From NCBI GenBank assembly GCA_002899765.1, contig PPDH01000036.1, positions 1 through 52,634 on the forward strand: 52,634 nt of DNA, given 5' to 3'. The notes beneath the pieces are model-generated. The model was not told the origin of the DNA. It ran no database searches and saw nothing but the letters and a program-made list of their open reading frames with translations. This DNA comes from Sulfurimonas sp. GTDB lineage: Bacteria; Campylobacterota; Campylobacteria; Campylobacterales; Sulfurimonadaceae. Shown here one piece after another: positions 16,776 through 28,416 of this stretch. The stretch's first letter is position 1. The number at the start of each line of letters is the position of its first letter. The position numbers and the translations under genes are program-made.

Positions 16776-17198
16776 ATGTTAGATATAAATCCGATACTAC
16801 TTGTAGCTACATTAATCGTGTTTCTTACGCTTATTGCCGTTCTGAACAGTTGGCTTTACAATCCATTATTTGCTTATATGAGTAAAAGAGATGATGACAT
16901 CAAAAAGGACCTTGAAAAAGTAGGTTCAAATGATGATGAAATCAAAGAACTTGAATCAAAAGCAGAGTCAATAATTGTAAATGCCAAATTGGAAGCTGCG
17001 GCCTTAAGAGAGAAAGTTATTACGGATGCTAAAGAGTTAGCAGAGAGTAAGTTAGAAGCAAAACGTGCTGAACTAGCTAGTCAGTACTTAGAGTTTGAGC
17101 AGTTACTTGCTCAGACTCGTGAACAGTTGAGTAGTGATTTAAAATCACAAATTCCATTGTTCAAAGAAGCTGTAAAAGCTAAATTTAGTCAAATATAA
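16776..17198 (+). CDS. atpF': ATP synthase F0 subunit b' (peripheral stalk)
   Basis: This is one of two diverged b-type stalk subunits. A single membrane helix covers about residues 8-30, and a long charged amphipathic coiled coil (EIKELESKAESIIVNAK) runs to the end. Length is 140 aa. Pairing b' with b instead of a b homodimer is normal in Campylobacterota. Subunits a and c are not in this window, as is usual in the phylum, where atpB and atpE lie elsewhere. The gene has the strongest ribosome site in the operon. Confidence 0.92.
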   Translation: MLDINPILLVATLIVFLTLIAVLNSWLYNPLFAYMSKRDDDIKKDLEKVGSNDDEIKELESKAESIIVNAKLEAAALREKVITDAKELAESKLEAKRAELASQYLEFEQLLAQTREQLSSDLKSQIPLFKEAVKAKFSQI

Positions 17199-17207
17199 GG
17201 ATGTAAT

Positions 17208-17726
17208 GTGAGTAGAATTTTAGTATTTATGCTAATGATATCAACCTATGCATTGGCATCTAGCGGCAGTGCAGAAAACTCAGGTACAGATATAATACAA
17301 AGAACGGTAAACTTTTTACTGTTTGCAGGTCTTATCTGGTATCTTGTTGCTGAACCTGTTAAAAATTATTTTGCATCAAGAAGTCAGTCTATTGCTGATG
17401 AGATGAAAAAAGTGCAAGACAAGTTAAGAGAGACTGCAAATTTAAAAAAAGATGCTCTTGCTAAAATATCGGCGGCTGAAAAATTTGCACAGGATTTGGC
17501 AGTTAGTTCAAAAAAAGAGAATAAAATTGTCAATGACAATATTATGTCTCAATGTGATGCCGATATTGAAATCATGGCAAAGCAACAAGCTGTTTTGATA
17601 GAGTTTGAACAAAGAAAAATGGTTCGAGGTGTTGTTGAAGAGACACTTAAAGAAGTTCTTGCTCAAAGCGATGAGAGCTTTGATAAAGAAGCCATGGCAA
17701 ATGTTATCTTAAAGAAGGTGGCATAG
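17208..17726 (+). CDS. atpF: ATP synthase F0 subunit b
   Basis: This is the second stalk subunit. A hydrophobic N-terminal segment resembling a signal peptide (residues 3-17) is followed by a membrane helix at about 33-50 (FLLFAGLIWYLVAEPVKNYF) and a long cytoplasmic coiled coil. Length is 172 aa. Translation begins at GTG 17208 after AAGGATG. The two hydrophobic segments suggest the first may be cleaved, a feature seen in other Campylobacterota b subunits. It ends 1 base before atpH. Confidence 0.93.
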   Translation: MSRILVFMLMISTYALASSGSAENSGTDIIQRTVNFLLFAGLIWYLVAEPVKNYFASRSQSIADEMKKVQDKLRETANLKKDALAKISAAEKFAQDLAVSSKKENKIVNDNIMSQCDADIEIMAKQQAVLIEFEQRKMVRGVVEETLKEVLAQSDESFDKEAMANVILKKVA

Positions 17727-17727
17727 T

Positions 17728-18261
17728 ATGGAAGAGTTAATTGCAAAAAGATATATAAAAGCTATTAAGCAAGATTCTGATGCACAGAAGATGCAGGAGA
17801 TAGCTTTTGTATTTTCTATTTTAGCTGAAGCATTTAATAATGAAAAATTTATTCAAATAATCAACAATCCTGATGTTAGTAAAAAACAAAAATCAGAAAT
17901 CTTATTGGATGCAGTTAAGTCTGCTGACTTTAAAGAGGTTGAGAACTTAATAAAGCTGCTTGCCGAGCATAATCGAATCAGCATTATTCCTGCTATTGCA
18001 GAAGTAATGAGAAAAGATATTGCTCTAACAAGTAAAAGTTATAACGGAATAGTCTATAGCGATAGCGATATTGATGCAAAAGTTATAGAAGATTTAAGTA
18101 GCGGTTTAGGTAGTAAATTTGATTCAAAAATATCGTTAAAGTTTAAAAAAGACAGCTTTAACGGAATAAAAGTGGATGTTGAAGATTTGGGTATTGAGAT
18201 TAGTTTCTCAAAATCAAGAATTAACAGTCAAATTATAGAACATATTGCAAAAGCAATTTAA
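17728..18261 (+). CDS. atpH: ATP synthase F1 subunit delta
   Basis: Delta caps the F1 head and ties it to the b/b' stalk. The N terminus ([12 protein letters not shown]), a helical first domain ([16 protein letters not shown]) and a C-terminal beta domain with a short DLGIEISFS strand are typical. Length is 177 aa. It sits between the stalk subunits and alpha in the standard order. Confidence 0.93.
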   Translation: MEELIAKRYIKAIKQDSDAQKMQEIAFVFSILAEAFNNEKFIQIINNPDVSKKQKSEILLDAVKSADFKEVENLIKLLAEHNRISIIPAIAEVMRKDIALTSKSYNGIVYSDSDIDAKVIEDLSSGLGSKFDSKISLKFKKDSFNGIKVDVEDLGIEISFSKSRINSQIIEHIAKAI

Positions 18262-18284
18262 CTTTCAACGAGAGGAGATGTGTA

Positions 18285-19802
18285 GTGGTAGCAAAAATTC
18301 AGGCTGATGAAATCAGCTCAATAATCAAAGAGCGTATTGACAACTTTGAACTAAGTGTTGATATTAATGAGACGGGTAAAATTGTTTCTTATGCTGATGG
18401 TGTTGCGCAAGTTTACGGACTTAGCAATGTTATGGCAGGAGAGATGGTAGAGTTTGAAGAGGGAACAAGAGGTTTAGTTATGAACCTTGAAGAGAGCACC
18501 GTAGGTGTTGTTATCCTTGGAATCGGGTCAATGTTAAAAGAGGGAATGTCTGTTAAAAGATTAGGTAAACTTCTTCGTGTTCCGGTTGGCGATGCGCTTC
18601 TTGGGCGTGTTGTAAATGCTCTTGGTGAACCAATTGACGGTAAAGGTCCTATTGAAACAACAGAAACTCGTTTTGTTGAAGAGAAAGCACCTGGTATTAT
18701 GGATAGAAAATCTGTTCATGAACCGCTTGCTACGGGTATTAAAGCAATTGATGCACTTGTTCCAATAGGTAGAGGTCAAAGAGAGCTTATTATCGGTGAT
18801 AGACAAACAGGAAAAACTACTGTTGCTCTTGATGCTATTATTAACCAAAAAGGCAACGGCGTTGTCTGTATTTATGTTGCAGTAGGTCAAAAAGAGTCAA
18901 CTGTAGCTCAAATCATTCGTCGTTTAGAAGAACATGGTGCATTAGAATATACTATTATTGTTTCTGCTACAGCATCTGAAGCGGCAGCACTACAATTCTT
19001 AGCTCCATATACGGGTGTTACTATGGGCGAATACTTCCGTGATAATGCTAGACATGGCTTAATCGTATATGATGATTTGAGTAAACATGCGGTTGCTTAT
19101 CGTGAGATGTCACTTATTCTTAGTCGTCCTCCAGGCCGTGAAGCATATCCTGGTGATGTTTTCTACATTCACTCTCGTCTTCTTGAAAGAGCTGCGAAAG
19201 TTTCTGATGAAAAAGGTGCCGGTTCTTTAACTGCTCTTCCAATTATTGAAACTCAGGCTGGTGACGTTGCTGCGTATATCCCGACAAACGTTATTTCTAT
19301 TACTGATGGTCAGATTTTCTTGGAAACTGAACTGTTTAATTCAGGTATTCGTCCTGCGATTAACGTTGGTCTTTCGGTTTCGCGTGTCGGTGGAGCTGCT
19401 CAGATTAAAGCTACTAAGCAAGTTGCAGGTACGTTAAGACTTGATCTGGCTCAGTATCGTGAACTTCAAGCTTTTGCACAGTTTGCATCTGATCTTGATG
19501 AAACATCACGTAATCAGCTAGAGCGTGGACAAAGAATGGTAGAGGTTCTAAAGCAGCCTCCATTTTCTCCGCTTTCTGCTGAAAAGCAAGTTATGATTAT
19601 ATTTGCAGGAAATGAAGGTTTCTTGGATGATATGGATCCATCAAATGTTGTTCGTTTTGAAGCAGAGATGTATCCTTTTATAGAAGCATCTTATCCTCAA
19701 ATATTTGAGAGTATTAGAAGTACCTCTAAAGTAGATGATGATACTAAATCATTAATTATAAAAGCACTTGAAGAGTTTAAATCTAGCTTTGTAGTAGCGT
19801 AA
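18285..19802 (+). CDS. atpA: ATP synthase F1 subunit alpha
   Basis: Alpha is the non-catalytic nucleotide-binding subunit of the hexamer. The Walker A GDRQTGKT is at residues 171-178, and the signature [20 protein letters not shown] holds the conserved region near 290-310. Length is 505 aa. The start is GTG 18285 after a GAGGAG ribosome site. All features are intact. Codon choice differs from the early atp genes, with more frequent CGT and GGT codons, as expected for a highly expressed protein. Confidence 0.98.
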   Translation: MVAKIQADEISSIIKERIDNFELSVDINETGKIVSYADGVAQVYGLSNVMAGEMVEFEEGTRGLVMNLEESTVGVVILGIGSMLKEGMSVKRLGKLLRVPVGDALLGRVVNALGEPIDGKGPIETTETRFVEEKAPGIMDRKSVHEPLATGIKAIDALVPIGRGQRELIIGDRQTGKTTVALDAIINQKGNGVVCIYVAVGQKESTVAQIIRRLEEHGALEYTIIVSATASEAAALQFLAPYTGVTMGEYFRDNARHGLIVYDDLSKHAVAYREMSLILSRPPGREAYPGDVFYIHSRLLERAAKVSDEKGAGSLTALPIIETQAGDVAAYIPTNVISITDGQIFLETELFNSGIRPAINVGLSVSRVGGAAQIKATKQVAGTLRLDLAQYRELQAFAQFASDLDETSRNQLERGQRMVEVLKQPPFSPLSAEKQVMIIFAGNEGFLDDMDPSNVVRFEAEMYPFIEASYPQIFESIRSTSKVDDDTKSLIIKALEEFKSSFVVA

Positions 19803-19813
19803 GGAAAGATTTT

Positions 19814-22107
<2,294 letters not shown>

Positions 22108-22123
22108 TTCATAAAGGACTGAC

Positions 22124-22516
22124 ATGAATAAGTTAAAACTTGAAATCCTTACTCCTAATGGCGTTATCTATGATGGTGAAGCACTTAGCGTAACTCTTCC
22201 GGGCGAAGAGGGTGAGTTTGGAGTTCTAGCAGAACACTCTTGTTTGACTACACTGCTTGAAGCAGGTGTAATTGATATAGAGAAAGAGGATAAATCAGTC
22301 GAATCAATTCTTATTAACTGGGGCGTCGTTCAAGTTGATGAGAAGAAAGTTATAGTATTGGTTGAGGGTGCAGTAGCAATTCGCGGAGAGACTGAAAGTG
22401 CTATCTCTAAAGCACTTGAAGATGCAAAAGTGCTTATTGATTCTATTAAGGATAATAATCCTGCTATTGCTACCGTTACCGCAAGACTCGAGTCGGCAGC
22501 GCAAAATTTACTGTAG
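22124..22516 (+). CDS. atpC: ATP synthase F1 subunit epsilon
   Basis: Epsilon links the rotor to the c-ring and can inhibit ATP hydrolysis. The beta-sandwich start (KLEILTPNGVIYDGEALSV) and GEEGEFGVLAEHSCL are typical, and a short helical C terminus follows. Length is 130 aa. AAAGGAC precedes the start. tolQ begins 3 bases after its stop, so the Tol genes could be read from the atp transcript. Confidence 0.94.
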   Translation: MNKLKLEILTPNGVIYDGEALSVTLPGEEGEFGVLAEHSCLTTLLEAGVIDIEKEDKSVESILINWGVVQVDEKKVIVLVEGAVAIRGETESAISKALEDAKVLIDSIKDNNPAIATVTARLESAAQNLL

Positions 22517-22519
22517 ATT

Positions 22520-23086
22520 ATGATTAACGAAATAATTGATTTTTATATAAAAAGCCACCCTGTAACACTGGTGGTTTTAGCCCTTTTAGCCATATATTTT
22601 ATAGTGCTGAATTGGGTTTTTTTCTATCGGTACTTTTCTCTTAACAGTTGGCTTGAGACAGAGAGCAGATCTCTTGAGAGTCTTCTTATGGGAGCAACAA
22701 CTGTAGACCCCCAATCTTTTTTAAGCAATTTTTTAAAAACAAGTACAAATATTTCAAAAGATGTGTTGGCCCTCGCTTCATCAGCAGCTACAAAAGATGC
22801 TACGAAAGGGCTCTCTGTGCTTTCCATATTTGCTTCTACTACTCCTTTTATAGGTCTTTTTGGAACTGTTGTTTCAATATTAGATACTTTTACACACATT
22901 GGACAAAGCAGTGGCGGTATGTCTGTAATAGCAAGTGGAGTCTCCGATGCATTAGTAGCAACTGCTGCAGGTATTTTTGTTGCAATTTTTGCATATACAT
23001 ATCATCAAATTCTCAAAAGAAAATCATTTGAACTTATTAGCTTTATTGAGATGCAAAGCGATGCAATAATAGCTAGAAAAGTGTAA
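22520..23086 (+). CDS. tolQ: TolQ/ExbB-family proton channel protein
   Basis: This is the inner-membrane pentamer of the Tol energy module, which couples the proton gradient to outer-membrane constriction. Membrane helices lie at about residues 14-38, 95-118 (STTPFIGLFGTVVSIL) and 140-160 (ASGVSDALVATAAGIFVAIFA). The last two hold the conserved Thr and small residues of the MotA/TolQ/ExbB family. Length is 188 aa, shorter than enterobacterial TolQ. The neighbours tolR, tolA, tolB and pal decide for TolQ over ExbB. Confidence 0.9.
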   Translation: MINEIIDFYIKSHPVTLVVLALLAIYFIVLNWVFFYRYFSLNSWLETESRSLESLLMGATTVDPQSFLSNFLKTSTNISKDVLALASSAATKDATKGLSVLSIFASTTPFIGLFGTVVSILDTFTHIGQSSGGMSVIASGVSDALVATAAGIFVAIFAYTYHQILKRKSFELISFIEMQSDAIIARKV

Positions 23087-23088
23087 CA

Positions 23089-23481
23089 ATGGCTTATGAC
23101 TGGGATGAAAAACCTGAGCTAAATATTACTCCGCTTGTGGATGTTATGCTCGTTCTTTTAGCTATCATGATGGTTATAGCGCCTAACATGATATATGAGG
23201 AGAGGATAAATCTTCCTCAAAGTTCAAAAACAAAATCGCTATCTAAAATACCACCCGTTCATATTACGATAGATAAAGATAAAAATTTAAAAGTAAATAA
23301 AGACAACTATCAGCTCAATGCTTTTTTGGATAATTTTTTTCTATATTCAAAAAAGCTTGATTTAAAAGCAACCGTACTTATCAGTGCGGATAAAAGTTTG
23401 GATTACGGTGTTGTTATGTCTGTTCTGGCTGCTGTTAAACAAGCAGGTTTTACCGAGGTATCATTAGCTACTAATGGATAA
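23089..23481 (+). CDS. tolR: TolR/ExbD-family protein
   Basis: This is the partner of TolQ. The single N-terminal membrane helix starts after LNITPLVDVMLVLLAIMMV, whose Asp (residue 18) is the proton-carrying residue of the family. The periplasmic domain ends with GVVMSVLAAVKQAGFTEVSLAT. Length is 130 aa. It starts 2 bases after tolQ and overlaps tolA by 8 bases. Confidence 0.92.
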   Translation: MAYDWDEKPELNITPLVDVMLVLLAIMMVIAPNMIYEERINLPQSSKTKSLSKIPPVHITIDKDKNLKVNKDNYQLNAFLDNFFLYSKKLDLKATVLISADKSLDYGVVMSVLAAVKQAGFTEVSLATNG

Positions 23482-24244
23482 TAAAAATTCCTACTTCTAT
23501 ATAAGTGGTGTTATATCACTCTCTCTTTTTCTCTCTTTTTCACTGCTTTTTTTGCTATTTATTACATCATCAAAAGAGATGAAAACTTTTGCTATGAAAA
23601 AAGAGAACTATATATCTATATCTATGGATATTCCAAAAGTTCAGACAAGCAGTGCTAAAAAAATTGTAGATGCTCCTACTAAAAAAGAAGAAAATATAAA
23701 ACCCGTTATAAAAGATGAACCTCAGAAAGAGACGACTAAAGCGGTTGAAAAAAAAACAAGAAGCGTTGAAGATCTCTTTAGTGAAGTTTGGACACAAGAT
23801 ATTAAAAAAACTCAAGACATAAAAAAACCAAAAATTGACAAAAGAGTTTTAGATGAGATTCAAAAAAAGATTCAAAAGTCAGATATAAGCAGGAGTGAAT
23901 CTATTTCAAAAAAAATTCAGAGTATGGATGCACCAAAAACAGAAGATGAAAACTCAAAAAGCTCTACGGTAACAGAGGTTAATGAATATTTGGCTAAAAT
24001 TCAAGCTTTAGTATACGAGTACTTTTATCCGCCTGAAAACTCGCAAGGCAACACTGTAACAGCTGTTATTGAGCTTACTTCTATGGGAAAAGTAGTTGAT
24101 TTTAGAATACTGTCGTATTCGGATAACGATGCTCTAAACAGAGAGTGTGACAAAATAAAAGAGAGACTCAGCAGTATACTTTTTCCTAAAAATCCTAGCA
24201 ACAGTTCTGGGAGATACAAAATAATTCTAATTTCTGAGGAGTAA
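23474..24244 (+). CDS. tolA: TolA/TonB C-terminal-like periplasmic bridge protein
   Basis: The layout is that of TolA: one membrane helix (about residues 10-33), a long lysine- and glutamate-rich middle segment with repeated DIKK-type units, and a small C-terminal domain (about 165-256) related to TolA-III/TonB. It spans the periplasm and connects the TolQR motor to TolB and Pal. Length is 256 aa. The middle is low-complexity, so family assignment rests on layout and position. Confidence 0.85.
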   Translation: MDNKNSYFYISGVISLSLFLSFSLLFLLFITSSKEMKTFAMKKENYISISMDIPKVQTSSAKKIVDAPTKKEENIKPVIKDEPQKETTKAVEKKTRSVEDLFSEVWTQDIKKTQDIKKPKIDKRVLDEIQKKIQKSDISRSESISKKIQSMDAPKTEDENSKSSTVTEVNEYLAKIQALVYEYFYPPENSQGNTVTAVIELTSMGKVVDFRILSYSDNDALNRECDKIKERLSSILFPKNPSNSSGRYKIILISEE

Positions 24245-24247
24245 TGT

Positions 24248-25498
24248 TTGAAAATATTAATTTCATTTTTAATAACTATAACTTTTATGTTTGCAAGTGA
24301 CGCGACAATAGAGGTTATTAAAAAAGTTGATTCACTTCCATCATTGGCAATTGAAGATGCATCTGTTAGTTATGATGAAACTTTCAAAAATAGATTTTTC
24401 AAATCTTTAGTTGCAGATTTAAATGTTCTTTCAATTTTTAATGTAGAGAGATATCATCGCAAAGTCAACTATGATGCAAGCAGTGTATTGGTAGAAAATA
24501 AAGACATAAACTATGTTTTAAGATATAAATTAAGTGAAGATGACTCACGTGCGTTAAATTTAGAGCTCAAGTTGATAAGTCAGGAAAATGTTGTATTTAA
24601 TAAAAACTATAAAGTAAGTAACACAAATGTATATATGTTTGTTTCTCATGCAATTGCATATGATATAAACAAATTTATGGGAGAGCCTCCTGTTGAATGG
24701 ATGAAGAGAAAAGTTATTTTTTCAAGAATGGTAGATTCTCAAAAAAGTGAGTTAGTTATAGCTGACTATACTCTTGCATATCAGCATATAGTTGTTAAAG
24801 GCGGTTTTAATATTTTTCCAAAATGGGCAAATAAAGAACAGACAGCATTTTACTATAGCTCTTTAGATGAGAAAAAGCCTACATTGAAATATGTAGATAT
24901 AAAAACAGGTAAAAGTAAAGTTATAAAATCTTCTGATGGAATGATGATATGTTCTGATGTTAATGATGACGGCAGCCAGCTATTATTGACTATGGCACCA
25001 CAGGGGCAGCCTGATATCTATCTATATGACGTTAAAACAAAAAGCACAAAAAAAATTACAACATATGGCGGTATTGATGTCGGTGCTCAGTTTCTAGGTA
25101 AAGACAGCATAGTGTTTGTATCGGATAGACTGGGATATCCAAATATATTTTCTAAAAGCATGAATACAGGAAGTGTTGAACAGATGGTTCATTACGGCAA
25201 GAGCAATGCTGCATGTAGTGTATCGGGTCAATATATAGTTTATAAAGCAAGAGAAAGCTCAGAATCTTTTGGAGACAATACATTTAATCTACACCTCATA
25301 TCAATGGAAACTGATTTTATAAGAAGATTAACGGCAGTAGGTATTAATGAATTTCCAAGATTTTCAGTGGATGGCGATGCTATAATTTTTATAAAGAACT
25401 ATAAATCTCAAAGTTCTATCGGTATTATTAGATTAAATCACAATAAAAATTATCTCTTTCCTTTAAAATATGGAAAAGTTCAGTCAATGTACTGGTAA
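24248..25498 (+). CDS. tolB: TolB periplasmic beta-propeller
   Basis: TolB binds Pal and hands it to TolA. A short signal peptide covers residues 1 to about 16 (FLITITFMFAS). The N-terminal domain is followed by propeller blades that show WD40-like PD40 repeats such as PDIYLYDVKTKSTKKIT and FVSDRLGYPNIF. Length is 416 aa. Translation starts at TTG 24248 after GAGGAG. The ATG at 24244 is out of frame. All blades appear intact. Confidence 0.93.
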   Translation: MKILISFLITITFMFASDATIEVIKKVDSLPSLAIEDASVSYDETFKNRFFKSLVADLNVLSIFNVERYHRKVNYDASSVLVENKDINYVLRYKLSEDDSRALNLELKLISQENVVFNKNYKVSNTNVYMFVSHAIAYDINKFMGEPPVEWMKRKVIFSRMVDSQKSELVIADYTLAYQHIVVKGGFNIFPKWANKEQTAFYYSSLDEKKPTLKYVDIKTGKSKVIKSSDGMMICSDVNDDGSQLLLTMAPQGQPDIYLYDVKTKSTKKITTYGGIDVGAQFLGKDSIVFVSDRLGYPNIFSKSMNTGSVEQMVHYGKSNAACSVSGQYIVYKARESSESFGDNTFNLHLISMETDFIRRLTAVGINEFPRFSVDGDAIIFIKNYKSQSSIGIIRLNHNKNYLFPLKYGKVQSMYW

Positions 25499-25531
25499 TA
25501 GCGAGATTATAAAAATATATTAATTTTATTT

Positions 25532-25540
25532 TGGTACAAT
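25532..25540 (+). promoter_or_regulatory. Extended -10 promoter before pal
   Basis: TGGTACAAT matches the extended -10 pattern TG-N-TATAAT with one change and lies 30 bases before the pal start. It may add Pal transcription beyond that from the upstream tol genes. Confidence 0.45.
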
Positions 25541-25569
25541 CTCAACAACTAAATTTTAAGGTAGAAAAA

Positions 25570-26148
25570 ATGAAAAGCATTGTAATCTCTAGTGCGATAG
25601 CAGCACTTTTAATGTTAAGTGGATGTAGCGATAAAGATCCAAAGGTTGATGATTCAGCTGTAGATAGCGGCATGAAACAAGAAGTAGTGCAAGATCCGTC
25701 GGCTCAAGAAGTTGCACCGATTCAAACAGAGACGGTATCATCTAGTGAAGCTGCAGTTATGAGTGATGGGACTGCACAAGAAACAGACGGTCAAGTCATG
25801 ATGAGAGTTGAAAAAGAGTTGTTGACTATATATTTTGATTTTGACAAGTTCAATATAAGAAGTGACATGCAAGGAAATTTATCTACTGATGCGAATATCG
25901 CAAAGACTAAAGCTAAAGATTTTTATATTAAGCTAGAGGGAAATTGTGATGAGTGGGGAAGTGATGAATACAACTTCGCACTTGGATTGAAAAGATCTAA
26001 TACTGTTAAGAAAGCTTTAGTTGCAGAGGGTGTTGATGCTAGTCGTATTGCAATGGTAAGTTTTGGTGAGAGCAATCCTGTGTGTAATGACAAAACAAGA
26101 GAATGCTGGGCTAAAAATCGTAGAGTTGACTTTAAACTTTTACCGTAA
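25570..26148 (+). CDS. pal: Peptidoglycan-associated lipoprotein Pal
   Basis: Pal anchors the outer membrane to peptidoglycan and is the cargo of the Tol system. ATG 25570 gives a lipoprotein signal with lipobox LSGC, so Cys19 or a close residue is lipidated. A flexible acidic linker is followed by an OmpA-like domain (about residues 75-192) with YFDFDKFNI and the conserved NCDEWGSDEYN segment that binds diaminopimelate. Length is 192 aa. An upstream GTG-type start at 25531 would hide the signal peptide, so I reject it. Confidence 0.95.
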   Translation: MKSIVISSAIAALLMLSGCSDKDPKVDDSAVDSGMKQEVVQDPSAQEVAPIQTETVSSSEAAVMSDGTAQETDGQVMMRVEKELLTIYFDFDKFNIRSDMQGNLSTDANIAKTKAKDFYIKLEGNCDEWGSDEYNFALGLKRSNTVKKALVAEGVDASRIAMVSFGESNPVCNDKTRECWAKNRRVDFKLLP

Positions 26149-26151
26149 TAT

Positions 26152-27084
26152 ATGAACAAAACGAAACTAATTGCTTTAGCGGCAATAATCTTTCCTCACT
26201 ATCTATTTGGTGCCGAGCCTTCTGCGTTCGGTGCCGGGGATTTAAACAATCCCAACCCTTACGGTCTAACTTCTACTGAGACCGTTTTGCTAGAAACTAA
26301 AAAAAATCTCAATAAAGTTGTTGTAAAAAGTAATAATCAAGCAAATGAAGTTGAATCTCTTAGACAGAGAGTTGACGGATTGCAGACTATTATTGAGAGT
26401 ATCAGCACATCTTCACATGAAAACAGACTCAAAATAAAATCTTTACTTGATGAAAACAGGCTTAAGAATGAAAGTAGTATTGAGTATGAGAAGAGAGTGA
26501 TTAAGTCTATAGGGGATAATAGTGATGCAATAGTCATTAATACAAAAGAGATAGAAAAAATTAATCTTCTCATTGTTGAGATTTCTAAAATTGTTGATTC
26601 TATAAATGAATCATATGTAACAAAAAGTGAGTTTAACTCACTGGTTAATGATGTAAATAATTTTAAAGATTTAGTAGCAAAAGAGCTAAAAGATAATTTA
26701 GCACCGAAAAAATCCTTATATGAGGGAATGTCAAATGGCGATGTTGAAACAAAAGCTAAAGATCTTTACGACAAAAAACATTATGCTGAATCTATAAAAT
26801 ATTATAAATATCTTATAGAGAAGAATTATAAACCGGCTCGTTCTCACTATATGGCAGGGGAGATTGAGTATTATAGAAAAAATTATGCAGAGGCAATTGC
26901 ATATTTTAAAAAAAGCGCATCACTTTACTCTAAAGCTGATTATATGCCGGTTTTAATGCTTCATACTGCAATTTCAATGGATAGAACAGGCGATAAGAAA
27001 AATGCCGCTACTTTCTATGATGCGGTAATCTCACAGTATCCAAATAGTGAAGCTGCAAAAATTGCAAAAAAACAAATTAAATAA
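26152..27084 (+). CDS. CpoB/YbgF-like Tol-Pal accessory protein with TPRs
   Basis: CpoB coordinates peptidoglycan synthesis with Tol-driven outer-membrane constriction. A signal peptide ends near the AEP at residues 21-23. Residues 60-180 form coiled-coil segments, and about 190-310 hold three tetratricopeptide units (AKDLYDKKHYAESIKYYKYL, YYRKNYAEAIAYFKKS, KNAATFYDAVISQYPNSEAA). Length is 310 aa, longer than enterobacterial CpoB owing to the coiled coil. It starts 3 bases after pal. Confidence 0.88.
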   Translation: MNKTKLIALAAIIFPHYLFGAEPSAFGAGDLNNPNPYGLTSTETVLLETKKNLNKVVVKSNNQANEVESLRQRVDGLQTIIESISTSSHENRLKIKSLLDENRLKNESSIEYEKRVIKSIGDNSDAIVINTKEIEKINLLIVEISKIVDSINESYVTKSEFNSLVNDVNNFKDLVAKELKDNLAPKKSLYEGMSNGDVETKAKDLYDKKHYAESIKYYKYLIEKNYKPARSHYMAGEIEYYRKNYAEAIAYFKKSASLYSKADYMPVLMLHTAISMDRTGDKKNAATFYDAVISQYPNSEAAKIAKKQIK

Positions 27085-27121
27085 AAATAAAACGGTAATC
27101 TTTTTGTAATTGCTGTAATTA

Positions 27122-27130
27122 TGATAAAAT
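27122..27130 (+). promoter_or_regulatory. Extended -10 promoter before slyD
   Basis: TGATAAAAT fits the extended -10 pattern with one change and lies 24 bases before the slyD start, followed by the ribosome site AAAAGG. The preceding 70-base gap has no strong hairpin. Confidence 0.4.
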
Positions 27131-27154
27131 CACAAAAAATAAAAGGCACATAAA

Positions 27155-27667
27155 ATGGCAATAGTAACAAATCAAATTGTATCTATAGAGTATGAGGTAA
27201 GTGATGGAGAAAAAGTTGTAGATAGCAATATTGGCGGTGAGCCGTTAGTATTTATGTTCGGAAAAGGTCAAATAATACCGGGACTAGAAAGTGCGATTGC
27301 AAATATGTACGTAGGTGAAAAAGCAGAAGTTTTAGTAAAAGCCAAAGATGCATACGGCGAATATGAAGCAGAAGCTATGCAAGAGGTTCCAAGAGATCAG
27401 TTTGCAGGAATTGAGCTAGAAAAGGGAATGACTCTTTATGGGCAAGGTGAAGATGGTGGAACTGTTCAGGTCACTGTTAAAGAAATAGGCGATGAAAGTG
27501 TTATTGTTGATTTTAACCACCCGTTGGCGGGCAAAGATTTGGCTTTTGTCGTATCTATAAACAATATTAGAGAAGCATCTGCCGAGGAACTTATAAGTGG
27601 TATTCCTGTAGAAAACCAACATGATGATTGTTGTGGTACCGGTGGCGGCACTGGTTGTGGATGCTAA
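27155..27667 (+). CDS. slyD: SlyD-like FKBP peptidyl-prolyl isomerase with metal-binding tail
   Basis: SlyD folds proline-containing chains and, in species with [NiFe] hydrogenase, stores nickel and assists HypB. The FKBP part (residues 1-70 and 125-150) carries the inserted chaperone flap (about 70-125, GEYEAEAMQEVPRDQF). The C terminus is a short Cys/His-rich tail, HDDCCGTGGGTGCGC, much shorter than that of E. coli but with five cysteines able to bind metal. Length is 170 aa. The next gene begins inside or at its end. Confidence 0.93.
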   Translation: MAIVTNQIVSIEYEVSDGEKVVDSNIGGEPLVFMFGKGQIIPGLESAIANMYVGEKAEVLVKAKDAYGEYEAEAMQEVPRDQFAGIELEKGMTLYGQGEDGGTVQVTVKEIGDESVIVDFNHPLAGKDLAFVVSINNIREASAEELISGIPVENQHDDCCGTGGGTGCGC

Positions 27668-28406
27668 TTATATAACTGCTTGTGCATCTTCGGCACAGGC
27701 ATTTAAAACCGCGACACTTTTAAAAACATTGAATGTTAACTCTCTCATAATAGGAGAGGTTGGCGTTGGTAAGAGAACTTTAGCTCATTATATACTTCCG
27801 GATGCTCCAATTCTTGATGCGTCAAATTATGATGAACTTTTAACAACTCTTGAGAGTGTTAATAAGATAGTAATTACAAATTTAGAAAACTCACCAAACA
27901 TAAAAAAAATTCTAGAGATTTTAATTAGTAAAAATATTAGAGTAATCGCAACTGCTAAAAATTTATATTATAACAGAGATGCGGATAAGTTTTTCAGTGT
28001 TAAGTTTGAGATACCTCCACTTTCTGATAGACCTGAAGATGTTGAAGAATTAATAAAAAAATTCATTAAAGAAGCATCTTTGCTTTTTTCTTCAAAGGAT
28101 GGGTTTAAAGTTAAGAATTTTAAACCTGACTTGAGCCAAAATGCAAATTCTTTAAGAAGACAAGTGATGATAAATTATCTTTTGCAGGATATACGAGAAG
28201 AAGAGTTAATGGATATAGTCCAAAATTATTTAGTGGATAGATTGGGTTCAAATAGCGACTATAAAAATTTTTTACATCTTTATGAGGTTCCTATGATAAA
28301 AGCAGGGCTTCAAAGATTTAAGTCACAGCTGCAACTTTCAGATAAACTGGGACTAAATAGAAACACTTTAAGAAAAAAGATGTTTGACAACAGCAAATAT
28401 TTATAA
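27657..28406 (+). CDS. NtrC-like regulator with degenerate ATPase domain and Fis-type HTH
   Basis: This protein resembles the ATPase and DNA-binding parts of sigma-54 activators but is reduced. The P-loop GEVGVGKRT is intact. The Walker B position reads IVITNLENS with no acidic pair, and I see no GAFTGA loop that would touch sigma-54. The C terminus has a Fis-type helix-turn-helix (SDKLGLNRNTLRKKM). There is no receiver domain. It is therefore unlikely to remodel sigma-54 polymerase and may act as a plain DNA-binding regulator. The start is uncertain: GTG 27657 minimises overlap with slyD, and earlier in-frame starts lie at 27621-27642. fabD follows with its start 10 bases downstream. Confidence 0.75.
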   Translation: MDANYITACASSAQAFKTATLLKTLNVNSLIIGEVGVGKRTLAHYILPDAPILDASNYDELLTTLESVNKIVITNLENSPNIKKILEILISKNIRVIATAKNLYYNRDADKFFSVKFEIPPLSDRPEDVEELIKKFIKEASLLFSSKDGFKVKNFKPDLSQNANSLRRQVMINYLLQDIREEELMDIVQNYLVDRLGSNSDYKNFLHLYEVPMIKAGLQRFKSQLQLSDKLGLNRNTLRKKMFDNSKYL

Positions 28407-28416
28407 AAGGATACGA

